Positions 14,778 through 24,031 are shown, counted from the stretch's first letter. The stretch is DNA of 64,000 bases from Streptomyces gossypii (GCF_025165795.1 NZ_JAJAGO010000009.1:124001-188000), one strand, 5' to 3'. The notes: generated by a model not told the origin, from the sequence alone. A program made the numbers and translations.

Positions 14778-17206
14778 TGGGTGCGACGCCGATCTCATGG
14801 CTCGACATACCTGTCTACACGGGGAATCTGGAGCAGCTGGAGAAGGACATCACCAGCCTGCGCAAGGATGCTGGGAAGATACGCAGCACGGGGGCGGACA
14901 CGCACTCGAAGTTCCAGGGGCTGTCGGCGTACTACAAGGCCCCGGAAACCGCGCAGTTGCTCGCGACGACCAAGCCCGTGCGGGACCGGGCGGAGGATTT
15001 CGCACTCCAACTGGAGCGAGTCGCGGAGGCATTGGACACCTACGCCACGGAGATCCGTCCACTGGTCAAGCGCCTGGAGACGTTGAGCAGCGAGGCGTTC
15101 GCCTTCGAGGCGGAGGTTGAGGGCGACGACACCTGGAATCGCGACGAGGCCAAGAAGGACAAGAATAACAAGCTCGTTTCCGGGGTCAAGATGGTCCAGG
15201 CCCAGTTCTGGGCCGCGGAACGCTCCTGTGCCAGCAAGATCCGCGTCCTGCTCGGCCTGCCGCCCCTGGTTGCAGACGACGGCTCGCACGGCAAGAACAT
15301 GTACGGCCTCTCCGTCGCCGATATGAAGAAGGTCGGCAAGACGCCCTGGGGATCGGTCGTCCAGAAGGACCTCCCCTGGTACAAGGACGCGGCGGTCGGA
15401 ACGAAACGATTCGTCTGGGACGGCCTCGTCGAAGGCGGACTCTTCGCCACCCTCAGAGGAATCGGCACGCTGGTCAACCCGTTCGGCGACGACTTCGGCA
15501 AGGCATGGACAGGCCTGGGCAAGGTCCTCGGCGGCATCGGCGCCTACGCCAAGGAACCCTTCGACTGGGGCGGGAAGATGGCTGGCGAAGGGGACAGCAA
15601 AACCGAACAGGACCTCAAGAACGCCGCCGGGGACTTCGCCAAAGCTCTGGTGGCCTATGACGAGTGGGGCAACGACCCCGCCAAGGCCGCGGGAACGACC
15701 ACCTTCAACGCCATCACTATGCTCACCGCGCCCACGGGTGCGAGCAAGGCCGCCAAGGCGGTACGCGCGGCCCAACTCATCGACCCCGTCCGAGCCTTCA
15801 CCAAGGCGGCATCCGTCGGCGTCGCCAAGGTGCCCAAGCTGAGCGGTGTCCTCGCCCAGCTCAAGGACTTGGGCGCGGCCAAAGCCGTCGAGTTATCCGA
15901 CGGCACCTACGCCCTCCGCGACGGTACCCCCGTTCCAGTGCGAGGCCCTCTCCCCGAGGGCCATCGCGCCGTCGAGATACCCGACGGCCGAGTCAAGCTC
16001 GACGACGACGTCTTCCTCCACCCCGACAACAGCCTCCGCAACGCCGACGGCGATGCCATCCAGCCCGCCCGCGACGTCCCTCACGAACGCTCCGCCGCCG
16101 AACGCGCCACCACCCCGTCCGCCGCCCCCGAACACGAACTCGCCGGCGTCGGCGCCCGCCAGGACCCCGGCGACCTCACCGCCCGCGCCAACGCCGACGG
16201 ACCAACACCACGGGACCCGGCGACAGCCCGCGAAATACCGGGCGAAGCAGGCACCAGTCGCGATATTCCGGAGCCCCGAGGGGGTTCAAACAGCCCCGGA
16301 CAAGGCGGCACCCCGGGCAGAGGTGCGCCCGGTGAGCACCTCCCAGAGGGCGGCCGCGGGTCGCCTGAGAGCCCCCGCTCAGACAACGCCGGAGGATGGG
16401 GAGAAGAACCCGGGCGAAGCCGAAATTCGGCGACTCACAATGCAGGTGACAGCTCGACCCCAGACGGCACGCTGCCGGAATCACCTTCTGGCGGCAACCC
16501 CGTCACCTCCTCAGGGGACACATCGCCTGCGGCAGGGGGTCAGCCCTTCGTGCGGGGAAGCGAGGCGGAAAGCAATCTTCGCGAAGCTCTCAAGGACCTG
16601 CCTGGCCCGCAGCGCCCCAAGCCTAAGGTCCTCGAGAAAGCATTGGACAGGCTTGCTGCTCGCCCAGACGGGCAGCAGATTGCAGACATCATCACTTCCG
16701 GTAAGTTCGTACGAAATGAGAATTTCGGAAAGGTTGTTTCGTTTCTGGGGTCCGGTAAGGTGAGTCATGTCGATCCCGCCATATCCCAGTTGCGCTTCGC
16801 TGATGAACTGCACGCAAACGGCTTCCGTGATATAGCCTTCGAAGTTCAAAACAAAGATGGCATGGATGTCGATGTCTTGGTGCGCGATTCAGATGGTAGA
16901 TCCTTCGGGTATCAAATGAAAGGCCTGAATAACCCCGCGAGTCCTTTTGATGAGATCACGCGCGACAAGTACCTGAGGCAGCTTCAAGTCTCAGAGTTCA
17001 CGCACAAGGTGATGCTTGTTGATGGACAAGGAACTCTGGCGGACTGGACTCGGAGGGGAATCCCTGGTGAGCTCATGGAAGTACACAAAGGAACTCATTC
17101 GCTAAAACGTGACAAGGGAATGGGTATTTCATTTGTTGTTAGACTGGATGATGGAATGCTCGTCATCCCACCAGGCGCTCGAGTCTATCCGGGGAGTACA
17201 CCGTGA
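14777..17206 (+). CDS. ESX-secreted polymorphic toxin with nuclease-like C-terminal domain
   Basis: 809 residues in three parts. Residues 1-130 are helical and WXG/LXG-like (GNLEQLEKDITSLRKDAG). Residues 200-330 are Gly-rich and partly hydrophobic (WDGLVEGGLFATLRGIG). Residues 430-580 are a Pro/Ser/Gly/Arg linker. The last 220 form a toxin domain with Asp697/Asp699 (MDVDVLVRD) and Q713-M-K715 (YQMKG), a D...QxK pattern of the restriction-endonuclease fold, so a DNase or tRNase is likely. GC content falls visibly inside this domain, as expected for a swapped toxin tip. The start overlaps the previous stop. The next gene starts inside its stop codon and is the immunity candidate. Confidence 0.8.
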   Translation: MGATPISWLDIPVYTGNLEQLEKDITSLRKDAGKIRSTGADTHSKFQGLSAYYKAPETAQLLATTKPVRDRAEDFALQLERVAEALDTYATEIRPLVKRLETLSSEAFAFEAEVEGDDTWNRDEAKKDKNNKLVSGVKMVQAQFWAAERSCASKIRVLLGLPPLVADDGSHGKNMYGLSVADMKKVGKTPWGSVVQKDLPWYKDAAVGTKRFVWDGLVEGGLFATLRGIGTLVNPFGDDFGKAWTGLGKVLGGIGAYAKEPFDWGGKMAGEGDSKTEQDLKNAAGDFAKALVAYDEWGNDPAKAAGTTTFNAITMLTAPTGASKAAKAVRAAQLIDPVRAFTKAASVGVAKVPKLSGVLAQLKDLGAAKAVELSDGTYALRDGTPVPVRGPLPEGHRAVEIPDGRVKLDDDVFLHPDNSLRNADGDAIQPARDVPHERSAAERATTPSAAPEHELAGVGARQDPGDLTARANADGPTPRDPATAREIPGEAGTSRDIPEPRGGSNSPGQGGTPGRGAPGEHLPEGGRGSPESPRSDNAGGWGEEPGRSRNSATHNAGDSSTPDGTLPESPSGGNPVTSSGDTSPAAGGQPFVRGSEAESNLREALKDLPGPQRPKPKVLEKALDRLAARPDGQQIADIITSGKFVRNENFGKVVSFLGSGKVSHVDPAISQLRFADELHANGFRDIAFEVQNKDGMDVDVLVRDSDGRSFGYQMKGLNNPASPFDEITRDKYLRQLQVSEFTHKVMLVDGQGTLADWTRRGIPGELMEVHKGTHSLKRDKGMGISFVVRLDDGMLVIPPGARVYPGSTP

Positions 17207-18216
17207 TCACGACTACACCTGTCGGTAGCTGGAACTGGACAGTCAGGGATACGGATCTAGACCGCGGGTCTGTAGATCGTTGCGCCAGTACTGCGCTGAA
17301 TGTTCATGGGATCCTTACCCGTCACCGGATCATTGTAGGGAAAGCAAGGTCGACCTTGCAGATCCGTTCGCTGGGCCAGGGCGGCACCCTGAGCTTCAGT
17401 AGGAGTGGCGTGGAAGCCGATGCTTCTGTGGTAGATGCGCAGGAGCTCATCCGTTCCCTGGGGGCCACTGATCTATCTCTGCCTGATCCGCATCTATCCG
17501 TACTCCAGTTGCATTGTGCAGGTGAGTGGATGGAACATGACGAGACGGTGCGAGCTGAGAAGCACTTCGTTATTGAGGTGAGCGCTACGGGTACTACCGA
17601 AGAACTGGTCACGTTGTCCACGTATTCGGACCCGTGGCTCAACAAGGATTTGCGTGGGCGAGAGCAGTTTGATATTCAGCGTGCGAATGCTCCTAGGTTG
17701 CGCTCCGTCCTGCTGGAAGTCACCAGGTTCGTGGGCGCCGAACCAGATCCGGGAGACCCGACCAGCCACGCGACTCCTTCACCGACGGGCTTCGAGGATC
17801 AGCCGGACGAAGATCCGGAACTCCTCGACTCATGGGGCATATTTGAGGTGCCTTACCGGTTGGGTGGCATCATTTCTGAACTGCCGAACTCTGTGCACAG
17901 ATACCACGATTTTGCCGAGTCGCGGGTTAGCTATGCGCGGGTGGTCAGAGGGGATACGGTGCTTGGGTATCTTTGGGCGTCGGACAGGGAAGGTGCGGCT
18001 GGATATGAGCCGCGAAGCTCCGTCGGCGATGATGCATTGTATGCAGCACTGCACTGGATGAAAAACCTTGGCTGGGCGAAGGAGAATTCTCTCACGCCGC
18101 TTCAGGCCCTGGAGGAGCTTGCGAACTGGCCTGAGGACCATGGGGCGGGGCGACTGGAAGGAGTGACTGGTTCTATGAGTCTCGATGAGCTTCAAGAACT
18201 ATCCGGATCTCGATAG
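17203..18216 (+). CDS. Candidate immunity protein for the ESX toxin (unknown family)
   Basis: 337 residues, start GTG at 17203 in a GTGA overlap with the toxin stop, with GGGGAG just upstream. That position, directly after the toxin tip, is where immunity genes lie. The protein has no signal peptide or membrane helix. It looks two-domain: a beta-rich first half (LQIRSLGQGGTLSFSRSG) and, after an acidic linker near residue 190, a second half that resembles neither half of known nucleases. Base composition is clearly less GC-rich than the ESX structural genes. Immunity function is inferred from position only. Confidence 0.7.
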   Translation: MITTTPVGSWNWTVRDTDLDRGSVDRCASTALNVHGILTRHRIIVGKARSTLQIRSLGQGGTLSFSRSGVEADASVVDAQELIRSLGATDLSLPDPHLSVLQLHCAGEWMEHDETVRAEKHFVIEVSATGTTEELVTLSTYSDPWLNKDLRGREQFDIQRANAPRLRSVLLEVTRFVGAEPDPGDPTSHATPSPTGFEDQPDEDPELLDSWGIFEVPYRLGGIISELPNSVHRYHDFAESRVSYARVVRGDTVLGYLWASDREGAAGYEPRSSVGDDALYAALHWMKNLGWAKENSLTPLQALEELANWPEDHGAGRLEGVTGSMSLDELQELSGSR

Positions 18217-18232
18217 GTCGACCTGTCTCGCT

Positions 18233-18400
18233 TCCCGTGATGAACGTGAACTCCCGGACTCTTAGTGGAACTTCTTCAGCGTGCTGGTAGTGATTCGCCG
18301 GGAGTTGGAGGCTGATGGTCTTCGACCTGTCGTGACGGGGGCTCTTCTGGACGTCTACCCAAGTCGGATGACCTTGGACGTGGGAGGTGGCATGCGAGTA
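18233..18400 (+). pseudogene. Decayed partial copy of the gene at 19115-19552
   Basis: About 165 bp align to 19243-19412 at high identity (shared runs such as GGGAGTTGGAGGC and GGAGGTGGCATGCGAG). They encode the same stretch (NFFSVLVVIRRELEADGLRP), but the reading frame contains a stop at the TAG in CTCTTAGTGG near 18263, and both flanks are missing. This is a remnant of an immunity-type gene duplication. Confidence 0.75.
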
Positions 18401-18481
18401 GCCGATCTCCTCTTTATTCGCGCCCAGATCAAGACATGGCAAGGCAAAGCAACTTAGCGCCTCCATGACTGGAGATACCCA

Positions 18482-18979
18482 GTGAACTATTCCATTCCTG
18501 ATCTGCACCCACTCGAACCGGTTTCCTTCTTGGATACCGGCTGGGAATCTCTTGCTCGATGGACTGAAGAAGGCCACCAGGACGCCTTGGCCTTAGCCGG
18601 TGTGTTGGGCGCCAATGCTGCGGAGTATGGGGCAGATCCATCGGTTCTTCTCGCTGCCCTGCAGAACTATGTTGCACGGTTGCCGCCGCATCAGTTCGAG
18701 AAATCTGACTGGGTCACGCTGCATACTGATCTCGTTGCGTACCTGGCAGATGTATTGATTCGGAAACGTGGCGCTTCCTGGCAGATTTCAGATGATGCCG
18801 CAGCTCCATGTGGGTTCAGGTTCGTCCTTGAAGCTCGAGGCGTTGATCGAGAGGTTCATCGCATCGAACCAGCCGAAGTCGTCATGGCGGAGTTCCGCAA
18901 TCCTCTAATTGAAGTAACTCGAATGATTGCAAATGCTGAGATTTCCTTGCGCGTGGTGCATCCGATTCCTGAGGAATGA
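18482..18979 (+). CDS. Unknown cytoplasmic protein, immunity-type
   Basis: 165 residues, GTG start at 18482. It has a helical N-terminal half (LARWTEEGHQDALALAGVLG) and a C-terminal part ending RMIANAEISLRVVHPIPEE. No signal peptide, membrane segment or catalytic motif. It lies in the lower-GC patch between the toxin and the ESX structural genes, with other small genes of the same kind, so a second immunity or orphan immunity role is plausible. Family not recognised. Confidence 0.6.
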   Translation: MNYSIPDLHPLEPVSFLDTGWESLARWTEEGHQDALALAGVLGANAAEYGADPSVLLAALQNYVARLPPHQFEKSDWVTLHTDLVAYLADVLIRKRGASWQISDDAAAPCGFRFVLEARGVDREVHRIEPAEVVMAEFRNPLIEVTRMIANAEISLRVVHPIPEE

Positions 18980-19114
18980 AGGCCCCAAAGGCTATTTTGA
19001 AGAAGTACTCGATCAGGCGGATAGCAGGGCCGAGTACCTCCCGAAACACCTGCGCCAATGCAGTTGGTACGGAGAGTTCTCGACCTGATCACGCTAGCTG
19101 AAAGGAGAGAGGCG

Positions 19115-19552
19115 ATGTCTGAAGTCGAAGTTCTGTACGACAAGCACGTGACTCTCATTGGCAGCGGCGGAAGTACGGACGCTCGTCTGCTTGGTAGTCA
19201 ATTACCGGGTACCCGATATCACTATGAGTACATGGTTTCTGTGACCCGCGATGAACGCGTTCTCCGGGGATCTTCGTGGAACTTCTACAGCGCGCTGGTG
19301 ATGATTCGTCGGGAGTTGGAGGCGGATGGTCTTCGACCTGCCGTTATGGGGGCTCTTGTGAACGTTCACCCAAGTCGGATGGCCTTGGATATGGGAGGTG
19401 GCATGCGAGCCTACTATTGGGAATCATCTCCGCGCCCGCGAACGGTGGACATCTTTGATGAGGTGCCGCCTGCTGAATATTTCCGATTGGCATCGGTCGA
19501 GGAACAACGCGCGTGGTTCGAATTGCGAATGAGTGAAGGTAATGCAACTTGA
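19115..19552 (+). CDS. Unknown protein, immunity-type; parent of the decayed copy upstream
   Basis: 145 residues. The ATG at 19115 is preceded by AAAGGAGAGAGG. The product is alpha/beta with a conserved middle (SSWNFYSALVMIRRELEADG) that recurs in the decayed copy at 18233-18400. A mildly acidic C-terminus follows (EVPPAEYFRLASVEEQRAWF). Relatively low GC. Immunity proteins are often duplicated in this way; the target toxin is unknown. Confidence 0.62.
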   Translation: MSEVEVLYDKHVTLIGSGGSTDARLLGSQLPGTRYHYEYMVSVTRDERVLRGSSWNFYSALVMIRRELEADGLRPAVMGALVNVHPSRMALDMGGGMRAYYWESSPRPRTVDIFDEVPPAEYFRLASVEEQRAWFELRMSEGNAT

Positions 19553-20013
19553 GCCTGGATAGAAAAAGGAATTGTGGTGTCCCGCGTTTCGGTTGATGAG
19601 CTGCTGGAGCGAAGAATTCGTCACTAACAGTTCCAGGAGTGGCGGCACGGAGTATGTGTCGTGCGGCAGTTTCAGGAGACTCCGGAGGGGGAGAGGTGTT
19701 ATCTAGGAGAGAAGCGATAAGGCAGCTTTTGAGCTTCTGGTAAATCGAGCGTGGAGCGAGCAATACGCTTTTGTGGTGTATTGCTAGCGCAGTATGGAAT
19801 TCGGCGAATTCTGGGCGGTTCCGTTCGATACGCAGGAGCGTATCGATAGCAGGGATCCGACAAGAGCTCCCTTGGGGCGACTGGTAATTGTTCCCAAAGT
19901 GTGGAGATAGAGTCCACTTCCCTCCGACCCGTCTCCCTGCTCGAGAATACGTCGCCCAGTGCGAGGCAAGAAGTTGGCCGACCTGAGTCAGCCGTTCCTG
20001 ACAGGACGGGATT
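19553..20013. other. Gene-poor stretch, probably decayed coding sequence
   Basis: About 460 bp without a convincing gene, of lower GC than the surroundings. A short frame at 19794-19911 (starting MEFGEFWAVPFDTQERIDS) has an ATG but no clear ribosome-binding site, and may be the tail of an eroded gene. The setting between immunity-type genes fits recombination debris. Confidence 0.45.
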
Positions 20014-20889
20014 ATGTCGAACATATTTACGGATTTTATCCGAGTCTATGCGGATCCTCGCGATAAGACGTGGGGTGCCGAGCGGATCGGGGAAACCGAA
20101 GCCGAGTGGATCACCTGGATGTTGTTGGGGCGCAATGGCTCATATCACGTTCCGGTATATACGCGGCGGCACTCAGGGGGTGAGTATGTCGATGTTCAGT
20201 ACGGAGGCGGTAAGAGTCCCGACATCGTCGGGTTCTGTGAGCTTCCCTACTATCACGCCATCTGGGGGCGCCATTACGACGAAGGGTCTTGTGAAGACGT
20301 GATCTGGCGGGATGACGTCAATGACGGTCCGCGGTCCTACTGTCGGTACGGATTCGACGAGGTGCGTGTGATCGGCGCTGGTGACTCTCCTCCAATGGCT
20401 CCGCAGGAGCCGTGGCAGCGTCATTCCGACGGATCATGGCGGCTCGGGGTCGCGGGTAGTTACCGCACGGGCAACGACCGCAGTGCGGATGTGGGTTCCA
20501 GTGCGTCTCCCACCACGCCAATGGGCGGCGGTATGGGAGATGACGAGGAGCGGGGTATCAAGCAGGACGGGCTGCCCACCCCGACCACTCCGAACTATTT
20601 CGGCAATGAGCAGGTGGGCATGGACCCGCCCTGGCTGGCTCCGCTCGGTACCTTCGAGCAGCCCCCGGGCGTCGCGCTGGTCGAGTTCTATTGGCGTGGG
20701 CGTCGGGTGCACCGTGCTCGCCTGGAGGACGGCCCCGATGGCCGCGACTGGGAGCACCGCTGCGCCGATGACTGGGACAACTGCATCGATGCGGACTTCC
20801 TCCGCTTCACCGGTGAGACCAGTTTGCTCGCGCCGGACAAGGTGTATGAACGCGACCGGCGGGACTGGGGCAGGCGCCGCCGCTGGTGA
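20014..20889 (+). CDS. Unknown protein with flexible central linker, ESX-linked
   Basis: 291 residues, ATG at 20014. Two folded parts are separated by a Gly/Ser/Pro/Asp linker (about residues 150-200). The first part is rich in aromatic residues (EAEWITWMLLGRNGSYHVPVY); the second begins VALVEFYWRGRRVHRARLED and ends in an Arg-rich tail (RRDWGRRRRW). No signal peptide or membrane helix. GC rises back to the genomic norm across the gene. No family recognised; it may belong with the toxin/immunity cargo or with the secretion genes that follow. Confidence 0.6.
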   Translation: MSNIFTDFIRVYADPRDKTWGAERIGETEAEWITWMLLGRNGSYHVPVYTRRHSGGEYVDVQYGGGKSPDIVGFCELPYYHAIWGRHYDEGSCEDVIWRDDVNDGPRSYCRYGFDEVRVIGAGDSPPMAPQEPWQRHSDGSWRLGVAGSYRTGNDRSADVGSSASPTTPMGGGMGDDEERGIKQDGLPTPTTPNYFGNEQVGMDPPWLAPLGTFEQPPGVALVEFYWRGRRVHRARLEDGPDGRDWEHRCADDWDNCIDADFLRFTGETSLLAPDKVYERDRRDWGRRRRW

Positions 20890-21029
20890 CGCGCCCGGCT
20901 GTGCCGGGGGCGGCCGGGGGCGGTCGGACGCACGGTGCTCGGAGGGCTCCGGTGACCGTTCCCCGGTTACGCACTGGTGTTCGGTGATCGCGTATCGTGT
21001 TGGGGCAGGCTGCGGAGGAGGGGGGAGCG

Positions 21030-21293
21030 GTGGCTCGGGATTATGACGGGCAGTTGTTGGAGTCCGTCGCGGTGCGGCGGCGGAGGTTGCGGGACGCGTT
21101 GCTGTTCGGGGCGGAGCGGATGCGGCGGACGCTGGACGAGAACACCGGGAAGATCTTCGGGGGCATCGCGCTGGCCGCGGTGATGTGTGCCGGGTGTGTG
21201 GGGTGGTCGTTCGTCTCCGAGCGGATTCTGGAGAAGAAGGACGAGGGACCGGCGCGTTCGGCGCCGTACGTGGTGGCGGGGACAGCAGGGTGA
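21030..21293 (+). CDS. Small single-pass membrane protein of the ESX locus
   Basis: 87 residues with one membrane helix (IFGGIALAAVMCAGCVGWSFV, residues 41-61), a basic cytoplasmic N-terminus (VRRRRLRDALLFGAERMRR) and a short outer tail. GTG start at 21030 with GGAGGAGGGGGGAG upstream. The stop overlaps the eccD start. It could stand in for a small membrane subunit of the secretion complex, since no eccB or eccE is seen nearby. Confidence 0.75.
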   Translation: MARDYDGQLLESVAVRRRRLRDALLFGAERMRRTLDENTGKIFGGIALAAVMCAGCVGWSFVSERILEKKDEGPARSAPYVVAGTAG

Positions 21294-22633
21294 GGGCGGC
21301 GGTGGCCGCCGGGCGGCGCAGCACGCTGAGCAGGGTGACGCTGGTCGGTGAGCGGCGGCGGATCGACATGCTGCTCCCGGCGGACGAGCCGGTGGGCGAG
21401 CTGCTGCCCGACATTCTGGACCTGCTCGGTGACCGGGCCTCCGAACGGCCGCTGCTGCGGCGCCTGGTGACCGCCCGTGGCGAGGTGCTGGCGCAGGACG
21501 ACACGCTGGCGTCCGCGCGAGTAGCCGACGGTGCCGTGCTGCGTCTGGTGCGGGCGGAGGAGACGCCCGCCGCGCCCGTCGTGCACGACGTGGCCGATGA
21601 GACGGCGGAGGATCTGGACGTACGGGCCTGGCGCTGGGACGGCCGTACGCGCGCGTGGGCCGCAGGTACGGCCGCGGTGCTGCTCGGGCTGGTCGCGGCG
21701 TTCGCCGCGCGGGTGTGGCTGGGACAGGAGGATGTCGGGCTGCCGTTCGCGGCGGTGGCCGTCGTCGCCGGAGCCGTCGGCGCCCTGGCGGCGTGGCTGG
21801 GCGGCCGGGAGCTGGGTACCGCGCTGATCATGCTCGGCGGCGGACTCGGCCTGCTCGCCGCCTGGACGGCGACGGAGACCGCCGGGACGGCGGATGCGCG
21901 GCTGGCCGCCATGGGCCTGGCCGTCACGGTGACGTTGGTCCTGCTGGCGATGGTGACCCCGGTCGGCCGGGGCGGCTATGTCGGCGCGGTGGCCGTCGCC
22001 GTGGTGGTGGGCGGCTGGGAGCTCGGGTGGTTGTTCTCCGGGGGATACCAGGTGGGTGCGGCGCTCGGCGCGGCGTCGGTGCTGGCGCTGGGGTATCTGC
22101 CCAGGCTTGCGCTGATGAGCGCGGGCCTGACCCGTCTGGACGACCGGCGGGTGGCCGAGACGTCGGTGAGCAGGCACGGGGTGGATGTGGCCCTGGCGGC
22201 CACGCACCGCGGGCTCGCCCTGGCGACCGTGGCCGTGGCGGTATCCGCCGCGGGTGGCGGCTGGCTCGCCGCCGACCGCGCGAACAGCTGGGCGGTGGCG
22301 GCGGTGGCGCTGCTGGCCGTGGTGCTCTTCTCCCGGGCCCGCGCCTATCCGCTGGCCGTGGAGGTGGTCGCGCTGCAGGCGGCCGGGGCGGTGCTCGCCG
22401 TACGGCTGCTGGTGCTCTGGGCCGAGGGGGACGGCGGTACGGCCGCGCCGCTGGCCGCGCTGTGCGCGCTGCCGCTGCTCCCGCTCGCGGTGCTCGTCGC
22501 CCGGCCGCCCGACCACGTACGAGTGCGGCTGCGGCGGGTGATGAATTTCGTGGAGTCGGTGGGTGTGGTGGTGCTGATACCGGTGGCCATCGGGGCGTTC
22601 GGCGTGTACGGCCGTCTGCTGGACACGTTTTGA
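21290..22633 (+). CDS. eccD: Type VII secretion integral membrane protein EccD
   Basis: 447 residues. An N-terminal YukD/ubiquitin-like domain (residues 10-95, TLVGERRRIDMLLPADEPVG) is followed by about eleven tightly packed membrane helices, the EccD layout. The GTG start at 21290 overlaps the preceding stop (GTGA). EccD dimers form the presumed membrane channel of the ESX complex, with EccC docked on the cytoplasmic side. Confidence 0.92.
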   Translation: MRAAVAAGRRSTLSRVTLVGERRRIDMLLPADEPVGELLPDILDLLGDRASERPLLRRLVTARGEVLAQDDTLASARVADGAVLRLVRAEETPAAPVVHDVADETAEDLDVRAWRWDGRTRAWAAGTAAVLLGLVAAFAARVWLGQEDVGLPFAAVAVVAGAVGALAAWLGGRELGTALIMLGGGLGLLAAWTATETAGTADARLAAMGLAVTVTLVLLAMVTPVGRGGYVGAVAVAVVVGGWELGWLFSGGYQVGAALGAASVLALGYLPRLALMSAGLTRLDDRRVAETSVSRHGVDVALAATHRGLALATVAVAVSAAGGGWLAADRANSWAVAAVALLAVVLFSRARAYPLAVEVVALQAAGAVLAVRLLVLWAEGDGGTAAPLAALCALPLLPLAVLVARPPDHVRVRLRRVMNFVESVGVVVLIPVAIGAFGVYGRLLDTF

Positions 22634-22678
22634 CGGGTACGGGGCGATGGGTACGAGGCTGATGGGGGCACGAGTCTG

Positions 22679-24031
22679 ATGGCGGCACGGAACAGCCCGA
22701 CCCCGGCACCGGGCGGCGGTCAGCAGGACTGGCAGCGCGATGTGCTGAGGGATCTGAGCTCACCCGCCACCGGGGGCGCACCGGGTGCGACGGGCGCACC
22801 CGGCGCACCCAGCGCACCCAGCGCACCGAGCGCTGCGAACCCGGTGGGCGCTGCCGCGAGCCCGCCGCCGCAGCCCCGCCCGTCAAGCCCGCTGCCTCCG
22901 CTTCCGCCGTCCCCGCCCGCGCACACTTCGTCCCCGCCCGCGCACGCTTCGTCCCCGCCCCGCCTCCCCCTGCCGTCGCCGCTCTCCGTGCCGCTGGTCA
23001 CGCCCGAACTGGCAGCCGCCGAGGGCCGTTCCCGGCACGGCGACACGCTCGCCCGGCGCACGGCACGCGCCCTGCGCTCCCTGGTGGCCTCCGCCGCGCG
23101 GGACACCGCCGCCGTCACCGAGGCCGCGCGGGCCATTCAGCAGCCCGTCACCACCGGCCGCCAGATCGCCGTCACCAGCATCCGGGGCGGCTCCGGCAAG
23201 TCCACCGTCGCCGCGCTGCTCGGTCTGACCTACGCCCACTACCGTCCGGACCCGGTGCTGGCCGTGGAGGCCGATCCGGCGCTGGGCACCCTGCCCCGGC
23301 GGCTGGGTGCCACCGAGGTGCGCTGGTCGGTCCCGGATCTGGCCCGCATCGTGGACCCGTCGATGCGCATCACCGACCTGACCGGCTATCTCCTGCCGTT
23401 CGAGGGCGGCGGCTGGCTGCTGCCCGGCAGCCAGGGATCGGTCGGGGCGCAGATCGACGTCGGCACCTATCGCACCGTGATGGCCGCGGTGCGCCGCTAC
23501 TTCGGCACCACCGTCGTCGACTGCGAGTCGCTGCCCGCCGAGGTGGCGCGCACGGCGCTGGTGACGGGCCAGGCGCGGGTGCTGACCACTCCGGCGACGG
23601 TGGAGGGCGTCGCCGCCACCAGGACGGTGCTGGACTGGCTCGGGAAGGTGCACCGCAGCATGCTGCCGACGACTGTCGTCGCCCTGGTCCGCACCTCCCC
23701 TGACGCCGCGCTCGACCAGGCCCGTGCCGTCGCCCAGTTGGAGACCGGCGGCGCGGCGGTGACCGTACTGCCGTACGACCGCCACCTCGCGGCCGGCGGC
23801 GCCGTACGTACCGAACTGCTCGGCCGCGCCACCCGCGAGGCGGCAGCCCTGCTGGCCGCCGCGGTGATGGACCGTGCCGTTTCTCGAGAGCGGGCGCCAG
23901 CGGGACAGGCGCCAGCGGGACAGGCACCAGCGGGACAGGCACCAGCAGGCCAGGCACGGGCGGGTCAGGCTCCCGCAGGGCGCGCGCCCGGTGGGCCGAC
24001 GCAGCCGTTCGCGGGGGAGCGGGCGCGATGA
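22679..24031 (+). CDS. EspI-like MinD/ParA-type ATPase of the ESX locus
   Basis: 450 residues. A long Pro/Ala/Ser-rich N-terminal region (to about 110) leads into a MinD/ParA-type ATPase with deviant Walker A SIRGGSGKSTVAALLGL, Walker A' VEADPALG and a switch region in VVDCESLPAEV. The C-terminus is a run of APAGQ repeats. This architecture matches EspI, which in mycobacteria lowers ESX-1 secretion when ATP is scarce. The stop overlaps the eccC start (ATGA), so expression is coupled to the motor. Confidence 0.85.
   Translation: MAARNSPTPAPGGGQQDWQRDVLRDLSSPATGGAPGATGAPGAPSAPSAPSAANPVGAAASPPPQPRPSSPLPPLPPSPPAHTSSPPAHASSPPRLPLPSPLSVPLVTPELAAAEGRSRHGDTLARRTARALRSLVASAARDTAAVTEAARAIQQPVTTGRQIAVTSIRGGSGKSTVAALLGLTYAHYRPDPVLAVEADPALGTLPRRLGATEVRWSVPDLARIVDPSMRITDLTGYLLPFEGGGWLLPGSQGSVGAQIDVGTYRTVMAAVRRYFGTTVVDCESLPAEVARTALVTGQARVLTTPATVEGVAATRTVLDWLGKVHRSMLPTTVVALVRTSPDAALDQARAVAQLETGGAAVTVLPYDRHLAAGGAVRTELLGRATREAAALLAAAVMDRAVSRERAPAGQAPAGQAPAGQAPAGQARAGQAPAGRAPGGPTQPFAGERAR
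23894..23983 (+). repeat. 15-bp tandem repeats coding APAGQ, end of the EspI-like gene
   Basis: Six units in phase, of the form GCGCCAGCGGGACAG. The first four are near-identical; the last two are diverged. The period is a multiple of three, so copy-number change alters protein length without breaking the frame. Confidence 0.8.

Noticed and set aside
19344..20024. 226-residue minus-strand gene in the gap after the immunity-type genes
   Set aside because: Overlaps the plus-strand gene at 19115-19552, no ribosome-binding site, no domain; the composition is that of non-coding lower-GC DNA.
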